Origin: JAJPKK01 sp963800215
GTDB lineage: Bacteria > Pseudomonadota > Alphaproteobacteria > Rhizobiales > Xanthobacteraceae
DNA length: 64,000 nucleotides
Reading direction: 5' to 3'
Assembly: GCA_963800215.1 (NCBI GenBank)
Contig: CAWCZY010000004.1
Location: 62,001-126,000 of the forward strand
Shown here: positions 6,119 through 15,341 of the stretch, piece after piece
Layout: each line of letters opens with the position of its first letter
How positions within the stretch are numbered: the first letter of the stretch is position 1
Translations under genes and position numbers: made by a program
Notes under the pieces: generated by a model
What the model was told of the DNA's origin: nothing
The model's input: only the letters and a program-made list of their open reading frames with translations
Databases searched by the model: none

Positions 6119-8443
6119 TCATTTCGCCGCCGCGCGCAGCGCGCGCCAGACTTTCTCCGGCGTCGCCGGCATCTGCACATAGGGCGCACCGGCCTCCGCC
6201 AGCGCCGCATTGATCGCGTTCATCACCGACGACAGGGCCCCGACGGTGCCGGACTCGCCGGCGCCCTTGACGCCGAGCGGGTTGGTCTTGGTGGGCACCT
6301 CGTTCTCGCCCAGCACGAACGGGCAGAAATCGATCGCGCGCGGCATCGCATAATCCATGAACGAGCCGGACAGGAGCTGCCCGGCGCTGTCATAGGCGAT
6401 GTTCTCCATCAGCGCCTGGCCGACCCCCTGGACGATGCCGCCATGGAGCTGGCCTTCCACCAGCAGCGGATTGATCATGTGCCCGACATCGTCGACCGCG
6501 GTATAGCGCACCAGGGCGACCGCGCCGGTCTCCTCGTCGATCTCGACTTCGGTGATGTGGCAGCCGTTGGGATAGGTGCGCTCGCCGCCTGAGAAGGTGC
6601 CGGTCTCGAACAGTCCGGGCTCGACGTCCTTCGGCAGCTTCGCCAGCATGAAGGCGGTCTTGGCGATGGTGACGAGGTCGATCGCCTTGTCGGTGCCGGC
6701 GACGACGAACTTGCCGTCCTCGAACACGATGTCGTGCTCGCCCGCTTCCATCAGGTGTGCGGCGATGCGGCGGCCCTTGGCGATGATCTTTTGCGCGGCG
6801 ATGATCATGGCGGTGCCGGCCGCGATGGTGGAACGCGAGCCGAACGTGCCGGTGCCGATCGCGATCTGGTCGGTGTCGCCATAGTTGAACCGGATGCGGC
6901 CGGGTTCGATGCCGAGCCGGTCGCAAATGATCTGGCGAAACGTGGTGGCGTGGCCCTGGCCGTGGTCATGGGTGCCGACCGAGACGGTCACGGTGCCGGT
7001 CGGGTCGAACCTGATCTCCGCGTGTTCGATCAGCCCGGCATTGGAGGCCTCGACCGTGCTCGACACGCCGAGCCCGCGCAGCTTGCCGCGCCGACGCGCC
7101 TCGGCGCGGCGGGCCGGGAAGCCGGCATAGTCCGCCTTGATGAGGCAGTCTTCCAGGTTCTTGCCGAAGTCGCCGCAATCATAGGTGTAGATCAGCGCCG
7201 TCTTGTAGGGCATCGCGGCGGCCGGGATGATGTTGCGCCGGCGCAGCTCCGCGGGATCGATGCCGAGCTGGCGCGCGGCGAGATCGACCATGGTCTCGAC
7301 CACATAGGCGGCCTCGGGGCGGCCGGCGCCGCGATAGGGGCCGGTCAGCATCGTGTTGGTGAGGACCGCCGTGGTCTCGGAATGGATCGCCGGGAGGACA
7401 TAGGTGCCGGCGAGCACGCCGATATTGTTGGTGGGCGGGCCGGCATTGCGGTCGGAATTGTAATAGGCGCCGATATTGGCGTAGGTGCGGACCGCGAAAG
7501 CGAGGAAGCGTCCGATCTCGTCGAGGGCGAGCTCGGCCTCGGTGACGTTGTCGCGGCAGTGCTCGTCGGACTGGATCCCCTCGCTGCGGTCGGAAATCCA
7601 CTTCACCGGGCGGCCGACGAGCCGCGCCGCGAGCACCGCCAGCACGTATTCCGGATAGAGCCCGCCCTTCATGCCGAAGCCGCCGCCGACGTTTTCCGCG
7701 ATCACCCGGAACTGCGTCTCGGCCACCTTGAATACCTCGCTCGCCAAGGCGCGGCGGATCATGTGCGGGCCCTGCACGGTGCAGCGCAACGTGGTGCGCT
7801 GGTCGCGCACGGCGTATTCGGCGATGCAGCCGCGCGGCTCCATGGAATTGGTGGTGAGCCGGTTGATCACCATGCGGTGCTTGACGACATGCGCCGCCGC
7901 CGCGAACATTTTTGCGACCGCGGCGGCATCGCCGGCAGTGTGGATGAAGGCCTGATTGTCCGGGCAGCCTTCCCACACCGCGGCCGCACCGGGCCGGATC
8001 GCTTCCTCGGTGGTGGCGACCGCGGGCAGCGTTTCGTATTCGACCTCGATCGCCTCGGCGGCATCCTTGGCCTGCTCCAGCGTCTCGGCGACGATGAAGG
8101 CGACGGGATCGCCGAGATAGCGCACCCGTTCGCGGGCCAGAAACGGCTGCGGCGAGGCGAAGGCCGGGCTGCCGTCGCGCCGCTTGCGCGGCGTCATCGG
8201 GCGCTGGGTGCCGAGCTTGCGCAATTCGTCGTCCTCGCCGGTCAGCACCAGGAGAACGCCGGGCATCGCCTTGGCGGCTTCCGGCGAAATGGCGACGATG
8301 CGGGCATGGCCATGGGGCGAGCGCAGTACATAGCCGCGCGCCTGTCCGCTCACCTGGACGTCGTCGACATAACGTCCGGCGCCGCGGACGAGATAGGGGT
8401 CTTCCTCCCGCGGGACCGGCTGGCCGATGCCGAACTCACCCAT
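6119..8443 (-). CDS. Molybdopterin-binding large subunit, xanthine dehydrogenase/CoxL family
   Basis: A full-length 774-residue molybdenum hydroxylase large subunit. It starts MGEFGIGQPVPREEDPYLVRG, the usual opening of this family. Mo-cofactor contacts include NVGGGFGMKGG (251-261), TGPYRGAGRPEA, and the C-terminal GAGESG whose Glu730 matches the catalytic base of xanthine dehydrogenase. The protein would hydroxylate a heterocycle, aldehyde or aromatic carbon with water. Such enzymes normally need a [2Fe-2S] small subunit and an FAD subunit. Neither is adjacent, so the partners must be elsewhere or this one works differently. It lies between the aldolase and FAD monooxygenase genes on the same strand, with repeats in both gaps, so it may not form one transcript with them. 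Confidence 0.9.
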   Translation of the reverse strand: MGEFGIGQPVPREEDPYLVRGAGRYVDDVQVSGQARGYVLRSPHGHARIVAISPEAAKAMPGVLLVLTGEDDELRKLGTQRPMTPRKRRDGSPAFASPQPFLARERVRYLGDPVAFIVAETLEQAKDAAEAIEVEYETLPAVATTEEAIRPGAAAVWEGCPDNQAFIHTAGDAAAVAKMFAAAAHVVKHRMVINRLTTNSMEPRGCIAEYAVRDQRTTLRCTVQGPHMIRRALASEVFKVAETQFRVIAENVGGGFGMKGGLYPEYVLAVLAARLVGRPVKWISDRSEGIQSDEHCRDNVTEAELALDEIGRFLAFAVRTYANIGAYYNSDRNAGPPTNNIGVLAGTYVLPAIHSETTAVLTNTMLTGPYRGAGRPEAAYVVETMVDLAARQLGIDPAELRRRNIIPAAAMPYKTALIYTYDCGDFGKNLEDCLIKADYAGFPARRAEARRRGKLRGLGVSSTVEASNAGLIEHAEIRFDPTGTVTVSVGTHDHGQGHATTFRQIICDRLGIEPGRIRFNYGDTDQIAIGTGTFGSRSTIAAGTAMIIAAQKIIAKGRRIAAHLMEAGEHDIVFEDGKFVVAGTDKAIDLVTIAKTAFMLAKLPKDVEPGLFETGTFSGGERTYPNGCHITEVEIDEETGAVALVRYTAVDDVGHMINPLLVEGQLHGGIVQGVGQALMENIAYDSAGQLLSGSFMDYAMPRAIDFCPFVLGENEVPTKTNPLGVKGAGESGTVGALSSVMNAINAALAEAGAPYVQMPATPEKVWRALRAAAK

Positions 8444-8525
8444 GTCGATTCCTATGCACTTGCGACGCCCGTCTCTGTCCGATCAATGACTCGTCATCCC
8501 GAGTGTTCGCGCCTCTTCCGCCCAT

Positions 8526-8666
8526 GACCCGTCATCCTGAGGTGCTCGCGCTCTTCGCGCGAGCCTCGAAGGATGCGGTCGGGGCGCGGAGGCAAGCGCG
8601 CGCGTGGTATCGCCGGGGCCGTCGTCCTTCGAGGCTCGCTGCGCTCGCGCCTCAGGATGACGGGTC
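8526..8666. repeat. Repeat family C, large extragenic palindrome
   Basis: Perfect 16-bp outer arms, GACCCGTCATCCTGAG (8526-8541) and its complement (8651-8666), enclose further paired segments (GCTCGCGC, CCTCGAAGGA and their complements). The 141-base unit could form one long cruciform. It fills most of the 8444-8694 gap. Elements with this core are well known as dispersed repeats in Bradyrhizobiaceae. Confidence 0.7.
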
Positions 8667-8694
8667 ATAATCCAGCAGTTCACAACTCTCACTC

Positions 8695-9456
8695 TCAGCC
8701 CTTGTATTTCTTCGCCAGCGTATCGGCGCCGCGCAACAGGCCGATATCGGAGCCGACCGCGACGAAGGTATAGCCCCAGGAAATGTAGCGGCGGATCTCG
8801 TCATCGTTCCCGGTCAGGATGCCGGCCGGCTTGCCGATCTTCTTGAGCCGCGTGACCGCGTCCTGCATCGCCTTCTGCGGTTCGGGATGGGCGGGGTTGC
8901 CGATATGGCCGAGCGACGCCGACAGGTCGGACGGTCCGATGAACACGCCGTCGACGCCGTCGACGGCGGCGATCGCCTCGAGCTGGTCGAGCGCGGTGCG
9001 GGTCTCGACCTGCACCAGGAGGCAGATCTCGGAATCGGCCTTCTTGAGATAGTCGGTGACCCGGCCGTAGCGGCTGGCGCGGCTCGCCACCGCGACGCCG
9101 CGCACGCCGCGCGGCGGATAGCGCACCGCCTCGACCGCGCGCTTGGCCTCCTCGGCGTTCTGCACATAGGGCACCAGCAGCGTCTGGGCGCCGATGTCGA
9201 GGCAGCGCTTGATCAGGACGGTGTCGTTCCAGGCCGGGCGCACGATCGGCGTCGCGGCGCCGCCCGACACCGCCTGCAACTGGCCGACCAGGTCGGGGAT
9301 TTCGTTCGGCGAATGCTCGGTGTCGAGCAGCAGCCAGTCGAAGCCGCTGTCGCCGACGATCTCCGCCGCGATGTTGCTGCACAGGCTGCACCACAGGCCG
9401 ATCTGCAGCTTGCCGGCGGCGATGGCGTGCTTGAAGGAATTGCGGGGGAGGTCCAT
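8695..9456 (-). CDS. hpaI: HpcH/HpaI family class II aldolase
   Basis: A 253-residue pyruvate-dependent class II aldolase. Residues 20-50 (GLWCSLCSNIAAEIV, then FDWLLLDTEHSPNE) match the HpaI core, with DTEH at 45-48 supplying the catalytic histidine. Metal-binding positions are in QVETRTALDQL and VFIGPSDLSAS. HpaI cleaves 4-hydroxy-2-oxoheptane-1,7-dioate to pyruvate and succinic semialdehyde; relatives act on other 4-hydroxy-2-oxo acids. The neighbouring hydratase (9597-10379) would supply exactly that kind of substrate, which favours a meta-cleavage-like lower pathway. The family is secure; the symbol is given by similarity and neighbourhood. Confidence 0.85.
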   Translation of the reverse strand: MDLPRNSFKHAIAAGKLQIGLWCSLCSNIAAEIVGDSGFDWLLLDTEHSPNEIPDLVGQLQAVSGGAATPIVRPAWNDTVLIKRCLDIGAQTLLVPYVQNAEEAKRAVEAVRYPPRGVRGVAVASRASRYGRVTDYLKKADSEICLLVQVETRTALDQLEAIAAVDGVDGVFIGPSDLSASLGHIGNPAHPEPQKAMQDAVTRLKKIGKPAGILTGNDDEIRRYISWGYTFVAVGSDIGLLRGADTLAKKYKG

Positions 9457-9596
9457 CGGGTCGTTCTCCGTAAGCCCCGTGATCGCAGGGGCGGCATCAT
9501 GGGGATCGATGAATGGGATCGCGCCGGTCGGCGCCCGGCAGCAATGGGAGGATGAGCGCGCAGGGGCGTTATGCTCCGCCGCCGCGGCCGGCGCAA

Positions 9597-10379
9597 TCAG
9601 ACGAATTGCACCGCGATGCCGCCCAGCGCGCCGAAATCGCCGTGCAGCGTATCGCCTTTCTTGGCGAACACGACGCGGGTGAACGAGCCGGCGAGCACGA
9701 TATGGCCGGGCTCCAGGGCGACCCCGTGGGCGCCGAGCTTGTTGGCGAGCCAGGCCACCCCGAGGGCGGGGTGCCCGAGCACGCCGGCGGCGACCCCGGT
9801 CTCCTCGATCTCGGAGTTGCGGTACATGATGCCGCCCACCCAGCGCAGGTCGACGTCGAGCGGACCGACCGGACGGCCGCCCACCACGATGCCGGCGGCG
9901 GCGCCGTTGTCGGCGACGGTGTCGAAGATCTTGCGGGGGTCCTGCAGGCGCGCATCGACGATCTCGAGCGAAGGCACCACGTATTCGGTCGCGCGCAGCA
10001 CGTCGGTGAGCCCGATGCCGGGTCCTCTGAGCGCCTTGCCGAGAATGAAGGCGAGCTCGACCTCGACCCGCGGCAGGCAGAAATTCTCGTGCGGGACCTT
10101 GGCGCCGTCGGCGATCATCATGTTGTCGAGCAGGTAGCCGTAATCCGGCTCGTCGATCTGCGAGGACCGCTGCATCGCCTTGGAGGTGAGCCCGACCTTG
10201 TGGCCGATCAGCTTCGCCCCGGCGGCGATCTTGCGATTGGCGACCAAGGTGGAGATCGCGTAGGAATCCTCGATCGCGATGTTCGGAAAGGTCTTGGTGA
10301 GCTGGACGGCCTGTTTGCGCTCCTTCTCGGCGTTCATCAGGATATCGGCGGCCTTGTTGCGTTCAGCATCCGAGAGCAT
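9597..10379 (-). CDS. hpaH: 2-oxo-hept-4-ene-1,7-dioate hydratase-like (HpaH/MhpD family)
   Basis: A 260-residue member of the fumarylacetoacetase-like hydratase/decarboxylase fold. Recognisable blocks are SYAISTLVANRKIA, GHKVGLTSKAMQ, PRVEVELAFILG (metal-binding acidic pair) and the closing HGDFGALGGIAVQFV. The enzyme adds water to a 2-oxo-4-enoate and hands the hydroxy-oxo acid to an HpaI/MhpE-type aldolase, here encoded 140 bases downstream on the same strand. The chosen start (10379) has a GGAAGG site; an earlier in-frame ATG at 10445 lacks one. MhpD-like 2-oxopent-4-enoate hydratase activity is the main alternative. Confidence 0.82.
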   Translation of the reverse strand: MLSDAERNKAADILMNAEKERKQAVQLTKTFPNIAIEDSYAISTLVANRKIAAGAKLIGHKVGLTSKAMQRSSQIDEPDYGYLLDNMMIADGAKVPHENFCLPRVEVELAFILGKALRGPGIGLTDVLRATEYVVPSLEIVDARLQDPRKIFDTVADNGAAAGIVVGGRPVGPLDVDLRWVGGIMYRNSEIEETGVAAGVLGHPALGVAWLANKLGAHGVALEPGHIVLAGSFTRVVFAKKGDTLHGDFGALGGIAVQFV

Positions 10380-10473
10380 GGGCGTCCTTCCGACTACAAT
10401 TTGCACGTCGCATTTGCGGCCCCTTGATATTGTACCGCCCGGCAAATGACAACGAACCGGGCCGGGAGCGGGT

Positions 10474-11523
10474 TTACGACGCCAGCGGCGCCGGTGCCGT
10501 TACACTCAGCCCGCGGGCGATGTCGGTCAGTTCCTTCCACAATGCGGGGGGAAGCGGAATGCCCTCGATCCGCCGCGCGGCGGCGCGCCGTTCGCCGCGT
10601 TCCCCCGGCATCAGCGCTTCGTCGAAGCCCTGCTGCAGCGGAAGCTTGCGGATCATGGCGACGAGTTCGCCGACGTCGCGGCGGAACTCCGCGAGCGGGC
10701 GGAACATCTCCACATCGAGCACGATCATGATGGCGCTCTGCTTGTGGCGTTTGCGCCCGGCCGGGTCGGCATACATGATCAGCAGCGGCGAGGCCGCGAG
10801 AATGCCGGTCAGGCATTCGAACATCAGCGACAGGCCCGATCCCTTGGGGCCGCCGAGCGGCAGGATCACCGCGGCCTTCTTGGGGTCGGTGGTGACCTTG
10901 CCTTCGGTGTCCAGCGCCCAGCCCTCGGGCAGGGTCTCGCCGGCGGCGATCGCCTGGCGCAGGCGGCCGTTGGAGACGACGCTGGTCGCCATGTCGAGCA
11001 GCAGCGGCGCCGCTTCGGGGCCCGGCACCGCGATCGAAATCGGGCTGGTGCCGAGGTTCGCGGTCCTGGTGCCGTGATAGGCCATGAAGGGCGGGCCGCC
11101 GTTCATCATGACGCAGGCGCAGCCCTGTTCCGCCACCCATTGCGGGTAACGCCCGATCGCGCCGGTATGGGTGGTGTCGTGGACGAGCGCGATGCACACC
11201 CCGTACTGCCGGGCGGTCTCGACCGCGTGTGCCGCGGCTTTCATCATCGCCACCGGCCCCGCTGCGCGCGCGCCGTCGAGGGTGAAGGCGGTCGGCCCCA
11301 GCATCCTGATCCGCGGCTCGGCCCGCGGGTCGAGGTCGCCGCGGTCGATGAATTCGAGATAGCCCGCCAGCCGCACCGCGCCATGGCCGTCGATGCCGCG
11401 CACATTGGCCCAGGCCAGCACGTCGGCGACCGCGGCGGCATCGGCGGCGCTCATCCCCTTGGCGGCGAAGATGTCCGTCAAAAATTGTTTGAGATCTTCA
11501 TGGCGGATCAGCACCTGGGTCAT
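10474..11523 (-). CDS. Ldh family NAD(P)-dependent oxidoreductase (malate/L-lactate dehydrogenase type)
   Basis: A 349-residue protein of the non-Rossmann malate/lactate dehydrogenase family. Diagnostic segments are VRGIDGHGAVRL, HDTTHTGAIGRY, GTSPISIAVPG, LLLDMATSVVSNGR and PLGGPKGSGLSL. These enzymes reduce or oxidise a 2-oxo/2-hydroxy acid (sulfolactate, ureidoglycolate, malate, delta-1-piperideine-2-carboxylate). The start at 11523 follows a CTGGAG site; two upstream in-frame ATGs (11544, 11565) are less likely. It is the first gene of the minus-strand catabolic run and is divergent from the UbiD gene, so 11524-11685 should hold the promoters of both arms. I saw no clear operator there. 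Confidence 0.85.
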   Translation of the reverse strand: MTQVLIRHEDLKQFLTDIFAAKGMSAADAAAVADVLAWANVRGIDGHGAVRLAGYLEFIDRGDLDPRAEPRIRMLGPTAFTLDGARAAGPVAMMKAAAHAVETARQYGVCIALVHDTTHTGAIGRYPQWVAEQGCACVMMNGGPPFMAYHGTRTANLGTSPISIAVPGPEAAPLLLDMATSVVSNGRLRQAIAAGETLPEGWALDTEGKVTTDPKKAAVILPLGGPKGSGLSLMFECLTGILAASPLLIMYADPAGRKRHKQSAIMIVLDVEMFRPLAEFRRDVGELVAMIRKLPLQQGFDEALMPGERGERRAAARRIEGIPLPPALWKELTDIARGLSVTAPAPLAS

Positions 11524-11685
11524 TGGTTCTCCAGCACCAGTCATGGCCAGGCTCGTACCGGCCATCTCGATGATAGGGCTCTAATCACGCCGCGGCGTCA
11601 TGTCCAATCGGGTGACTGCCGCATTTCATCCCGCCGTCGATTGCAGTACATTCGCGCCGCGCGACCGGGCGCCGAGGACGATGTG

Positions 11686-13272
11686 ATGGGCGTGATCGAA
11701 AAGGCCGACATTCCAGCGCGAACCGCGGCCGCGGCGGCGCCTGCGGGTGATCTCGACCGCTTTCGCCTGCGCCGCTTCATCGATGGCCTTGCGGATACGG
11801 GCGAAGTCGAGCGCCGCGACGGCCCCGGTCGATCTCGCCGGCATCGCCGAAATCCTCGACGGCAATCCCCGCGCGGTGCATTTCCTCGCGGCGGGTCCGG
11901 AGCGCCAGGAACTGGTCGGCAATGTCGTGTCGAGCCGCACCCGCGTCGCCCGCGCCTTCGGCGTCGCGCCGGAGCGCCTGGCCGCCGAGATCCAGCGCCG
12001 CCTCGCCACCAGGCCGCAGATCGTCGAGGTGACGCGGGCGCGAGGCGCCGGTGCAGCAGGTGGTGGAGACCGACGCGGCCGACCTCACCACGCTGCCGGT
12101 GCATCTCCAGCACGGGCTCGACGGCGCGCCGTACATCTCCGCTTCGATCGACTACGCGCTCGATCCCCGCACCGGCTGGACCAATGTGGGCATTCGCCGG
12201 CTGATGCTGCGCGGCCGCCGCGAGACCGGCGTCGACCTCGTCTCGCCGAGCGACCTGCGCGCGCTCTACGAGGCGAGCGCCGTCCGAAGGCCGGCCGCTG
12301 CCGGTGAGCTTCGTCGTCGGCGCCCACCCGATCGATCACGTCGCCGCGATGATGCGGATGCCGGTGGACGAACTCGGCATCGTCGCGTCGCTGCGCGATG
12401 CGCCGCTGGCGGTGGTCAAGGGCGTCACCAACGACATCCGCGTGCCGGCCGATGCCGAGATGGTGCTCGAAGGCTATTTCGACGCCCGCGGCCATGTCGA
12501 GTCCGAAGGGCCCTATGGCGAGTTCCTCGGCTATTACGGCGCGGTGAAGAAGAACCCGGTGTTCCATCTCACCGCGATCACGCGGCGGCGCGATGCGCTG
12601 TTCCAGACCGCGACCATCGGCGGGCGCGCCATGAGCCGCACCGACACCGCGGTGCTGACCGCGGTGCGCACCGAGGTGGTGATCTGGCGCGCGCTGGAGA
12701 TCGCCGTGCGCGAGCCGGTCGCGGTCTACGCCACCACGTCGAGCGGCGGCAATTTCAACGTCCGCGTCGCGCTGCGCCAGCGCGTCCCCGGCGAAGCGCG
12801 CAACGCCATCGCCGCGTGCCTTTCCGCGCTGGTCAACGTCAAGAACGTGTTCGTGGTCGATCCCGACATCGACGTCACCTCCGACGAGCAGATGGACTGG
12901 GCGATGGCGACGCGCTTCCAGCCCGACCGCGATCTCATCGTGCTCGACGGCATGCGCACGCTGCCGCTCGACCCCTCGATCATCAGCGGCCGGGTGGGCG
13001 CCAAGGCCGGCTTCGACCTGACCTGGCCGTTCGGAACGGGAACGCGGCTGGAGACGCGGATTCCCGAGCCGCCGCGCTTTGCCGGCAAGCGGTTCGCCTC
13101 GATCGAGGCCGCGCTCGCCGACGGACCGAAGTATTTCGAGCAGCTGATGACCGCGGTGGGCAGCCGCGACGGCCGCGAGATCGTGCGGGCGCTCGAAGCG
13201 CTGCGCGCGCGGCAGGCCCTCGACCGCGACGGCGAGGGGCGCTATTTCATCAAGAGCGGCGCCAAGGACTGA
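11686..13272 (+). CDS. UbiD family prenylated-FMN decarboxylase (three apparent frameshifts)
   Basis: Four successive frames together spell a complete UbiD protein of about 528 residues: FRLRRFIDGLADTGE, then PVDLAGIAEIL to VEVTR, then QVVETDAADLTTLPV to LYEASAV, then SFVVGAHPIDHV to the end. Characteristic pieces include LTTLPVHLQH, TNVGIRRLML, ESEGPYGEFLGYYG (the glutamate-rich prFMN/substrate region) and VFVVDPDIDV. Frame changes fall near 11823, 12047 and 12285 and each needs one base removed (for example CCCC to CCC at the first). UbiD enzymes reversibly decarboxylate aromatic or unsaturated acids using prenyl-FMN made by UbiX, which is not in the window. The context suggests catabolism, not ubiquinone synthesis. 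Confidence 0.78.
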
Positions 13273-13327
13273 GGCGTCCGGTCCGATCGCCGGAATTCGC
13301 GGCGACATCACCGGGAGGTTCGCGCCC

Positions 13328-14368
13328 ATGACCGTGTTGCGTTCGATTTTTGCGGCCGCGCTCTGCCTCGCGGCGCTCGCCGGCGCCGCGGCGGCGGAGG
13401 ACACCGTCCGCATCGGCATGGCGCGTTCGGTCTCCAACGGCGCCGAGCTGATCGCGATCGAGAAGGGCTACTTCAAGGACGTCGGCATCAAGGTCGAGAT
13501 GGACGACATCGACACCTCCGCCAACACCATCGCCCTGCTGGCGCAGAACCGCCTGCAGATCGTCGCCGGCGGCATCTCGGCCGGCTATTTCAATGCGCTG
13601 GAGAAGGACCTTCCCGTCACCATCATCGCCGACCGGGTATCGACCCCGATCGGCCACAGCCTGATGCTGCGGCCGGACCTCAAGGACCAGGTCAAGAGCC
13701 TCGCCGCAGCTCAAGGGCAGGGTCATCGCCAGCAACGGCACCGGGTCGGTCTCGACCTACGAAGTCGGCAAGATGCTGGAGACCGCGGGGCTGCAGATCT
13801 CCGATGTCGACGTGAAGATATTTCCGTTCACCCAGATGGCGCTCGCCTTCACCAACAAGGCGATCGACGCCGCGATCGTGATCCCGCCCTTCGTGTCGCA
13901 GTTCCTCGACCAGGGCTATGCCGTCGGGCTTCGCCGAGCCCGACGCGCTGGTCAAGCCGACGCCGATGACCATCGCGGTCATCATGACCAACACCGATTG
14001 GGCCAAGGCCAATCCGGCAGCTGATCCAAAACTACTACACCGCCTATCTGCGCGGCGTGCGCGACTATTGCGACGCCTATCACGGCGCGCCGATCAAGAA
14101 CGAGATCATCGATCTCCTGATCCGCCACGGCTCGGAGCGGCGGCCGGAACTGCTGCACAAATATCCGTGGCCGGCGCGCAGCCCCAATGGCCGCATCAAC
14201 ACCGCGAGCATGCTCGACATGCAGGACTGGTTCGTCAAGAACGGCTTTTCGCGGGCGAAATTCCCGGCCGCGCGCTTGGTCGATGCGCGCTATGCGGACG
14301 CGGCGGTCGCCAAGCTCGGGCCCTACGTTCCCGCCAATCCGGACTCCAAGCTCGAAGGCTGCCGCTAG
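13328..14368 (+). CDS. ABC importer substrate-binding protein, NitT/TauT (SsuA-like) family (three apparent frameshifts)
   Basis: It begins with a Sec signal peptide (MTVLRSIFAAALCLAALAGAAAAEDTVR, cleavage after AAA-E). The mature part, VRIGMARSVSNGAELIAIEKG and so on, matches periplasmic binding proteins of the SsuA/THI5 type. Three single-base insertions, near 13705, 13928 (GGG for GG) and 14018, break the frame; skipping them gives one protein of about 345 residues ending PDSKLEGCR. It would capture an aromatic or sulfonate-like anion in the periplasm and deliver it to the permease at 15338. It follows the UbiD gene by 55 bases, so transporter and decarboxylase are probably co-transcribed. 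Confidence 0.75.
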
Positions 14369-14412
14369 TATCGATTAGAGCGTTGTTCGTTCGGATCGTA
14401 CCCCAACTTCGC

Positions 14413-14493
14413 TGTCATCGCCCGGCTCGACCGGGCGATCCAGTAAACACCGACCGTGAGTACTGGATTGCCCGGTCAAGCCGGGCAATGACA
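14413..14493. repeat. Repeat family B, paired palindrome
   Basis: Two GC-rich hairpins (TCATCGCCCGGCTCGACC and TGCCCGGTCAAGCCGGGCA) are arranged as a larger inverted repeat between the binding-protein and ATPase genes. It may attenuate transcription inside the transporter operon. A half copy is at 5975-5997. Confidence 0.6.
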
Positions 14494-14545
14494 TCAATAG
14501 GGTCAACGTAATCGAAAAATGCCCAGTGGGCGCGAGGGGAAGCCG

Positions 14546-15341
14546 ATGGGCGAACGGCGGGGCGCGGCGATCAGGATCGCTCGATCTGCGCAAGGAGTAT
14601 GGCAGCGGGCCGCAGCGCGTCGTGGCGCTCGACGGCATCGACCTCGCCATCGCGCCGGGCGAATTCGTCTGCATCGTCGGGCCGAGCGGCTGCGGCAAGT
14701 CGACCCTGCTGCGCATTCTCGCCGGCCTCGACCGCGCCAGCAGCGGCACGCTCGACATCGACGCCACCGGCTGGGCGGTGGCGAACGCCATGGTGTTCCA
14801 GGACTCGGGCCTGTTTCCCTGGATGAACGTGGAAAAGAACGTCGGCTTCGGCCTGATGACGCGGGGCGTCGACCCCACCGAGGCGGCGGCGCGGGTCGAG
14901 GCGGCGCTGCGCCTCGTCGGCCTCACCAAGTTCCGGCGTCACTATCCGCATCAATTGTCGGGCGGCATGCGCCAGCGCGGCGCGATCGCCCGCGCCTTCG
15001 TCACCGATCCCGCCGTGCTGCTGATGGACGAGCCGTTCGCCGCGCTCGACGCGCAGAACCGCGTCATCCTCCAGGCCGAGCTGGTGCGCATCTGGGAGGA
15101 GACCGGCAAGACCGTGGTCTACATCACCCATTCCATCGAGGAGGCGCTGCTGCTCGGCGACCGCACCGTGGTGATGACGGCGCAGCCCGGCCGCATCAAG
15201 GAGATCATCGACATTCCCTTCGCCCATCCCCGCGACCTGATCGAGCTCGCGGCCTCGGCCGAATTCGGCGCCCTCAAGCTCGCCATCTGGCGCATCCTCG
15301 AGGACGAGGTGAACCGCGCCCGGGCGGAGCTCGAGCGATGA
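14546..15341 (+). CDS. ABC importer ATPase, NitT/TauT (SsuB-like) family (one apparent frameshift)
   Basis: It has a Walker A GPSGCGKST at about residues 45-53, a Q-loop in VFQDSGLFPW, signature LSGGMRQR, Walker B VLLMDEPFAALD and H-loop YITHSIEEA, in the order of nitrate/taurine-type importers. The ATG at 14546 has an AGGGGAAG site. About 16 codons later one extra base (near 14587) shifts into the frame that carries LDLRKEYGSG; a GTG at 14526 in that downstream frame is an alternative start without error. The stop overlaps the permease ATG (ATGA at 15338), which indicates tight coupling. The complete protein would be about 264 residues, normal for the family. Confidence 0.82.

Noticed and set aside
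6734..8527. A 597-codon plus-strand frame opposite the molybdenum hydroxylase gene
   Set aside because: Shadow of a clean, motif-complete gene on the other strand; the sequence is low-complexity Gly/Ala/Asp/Arg.
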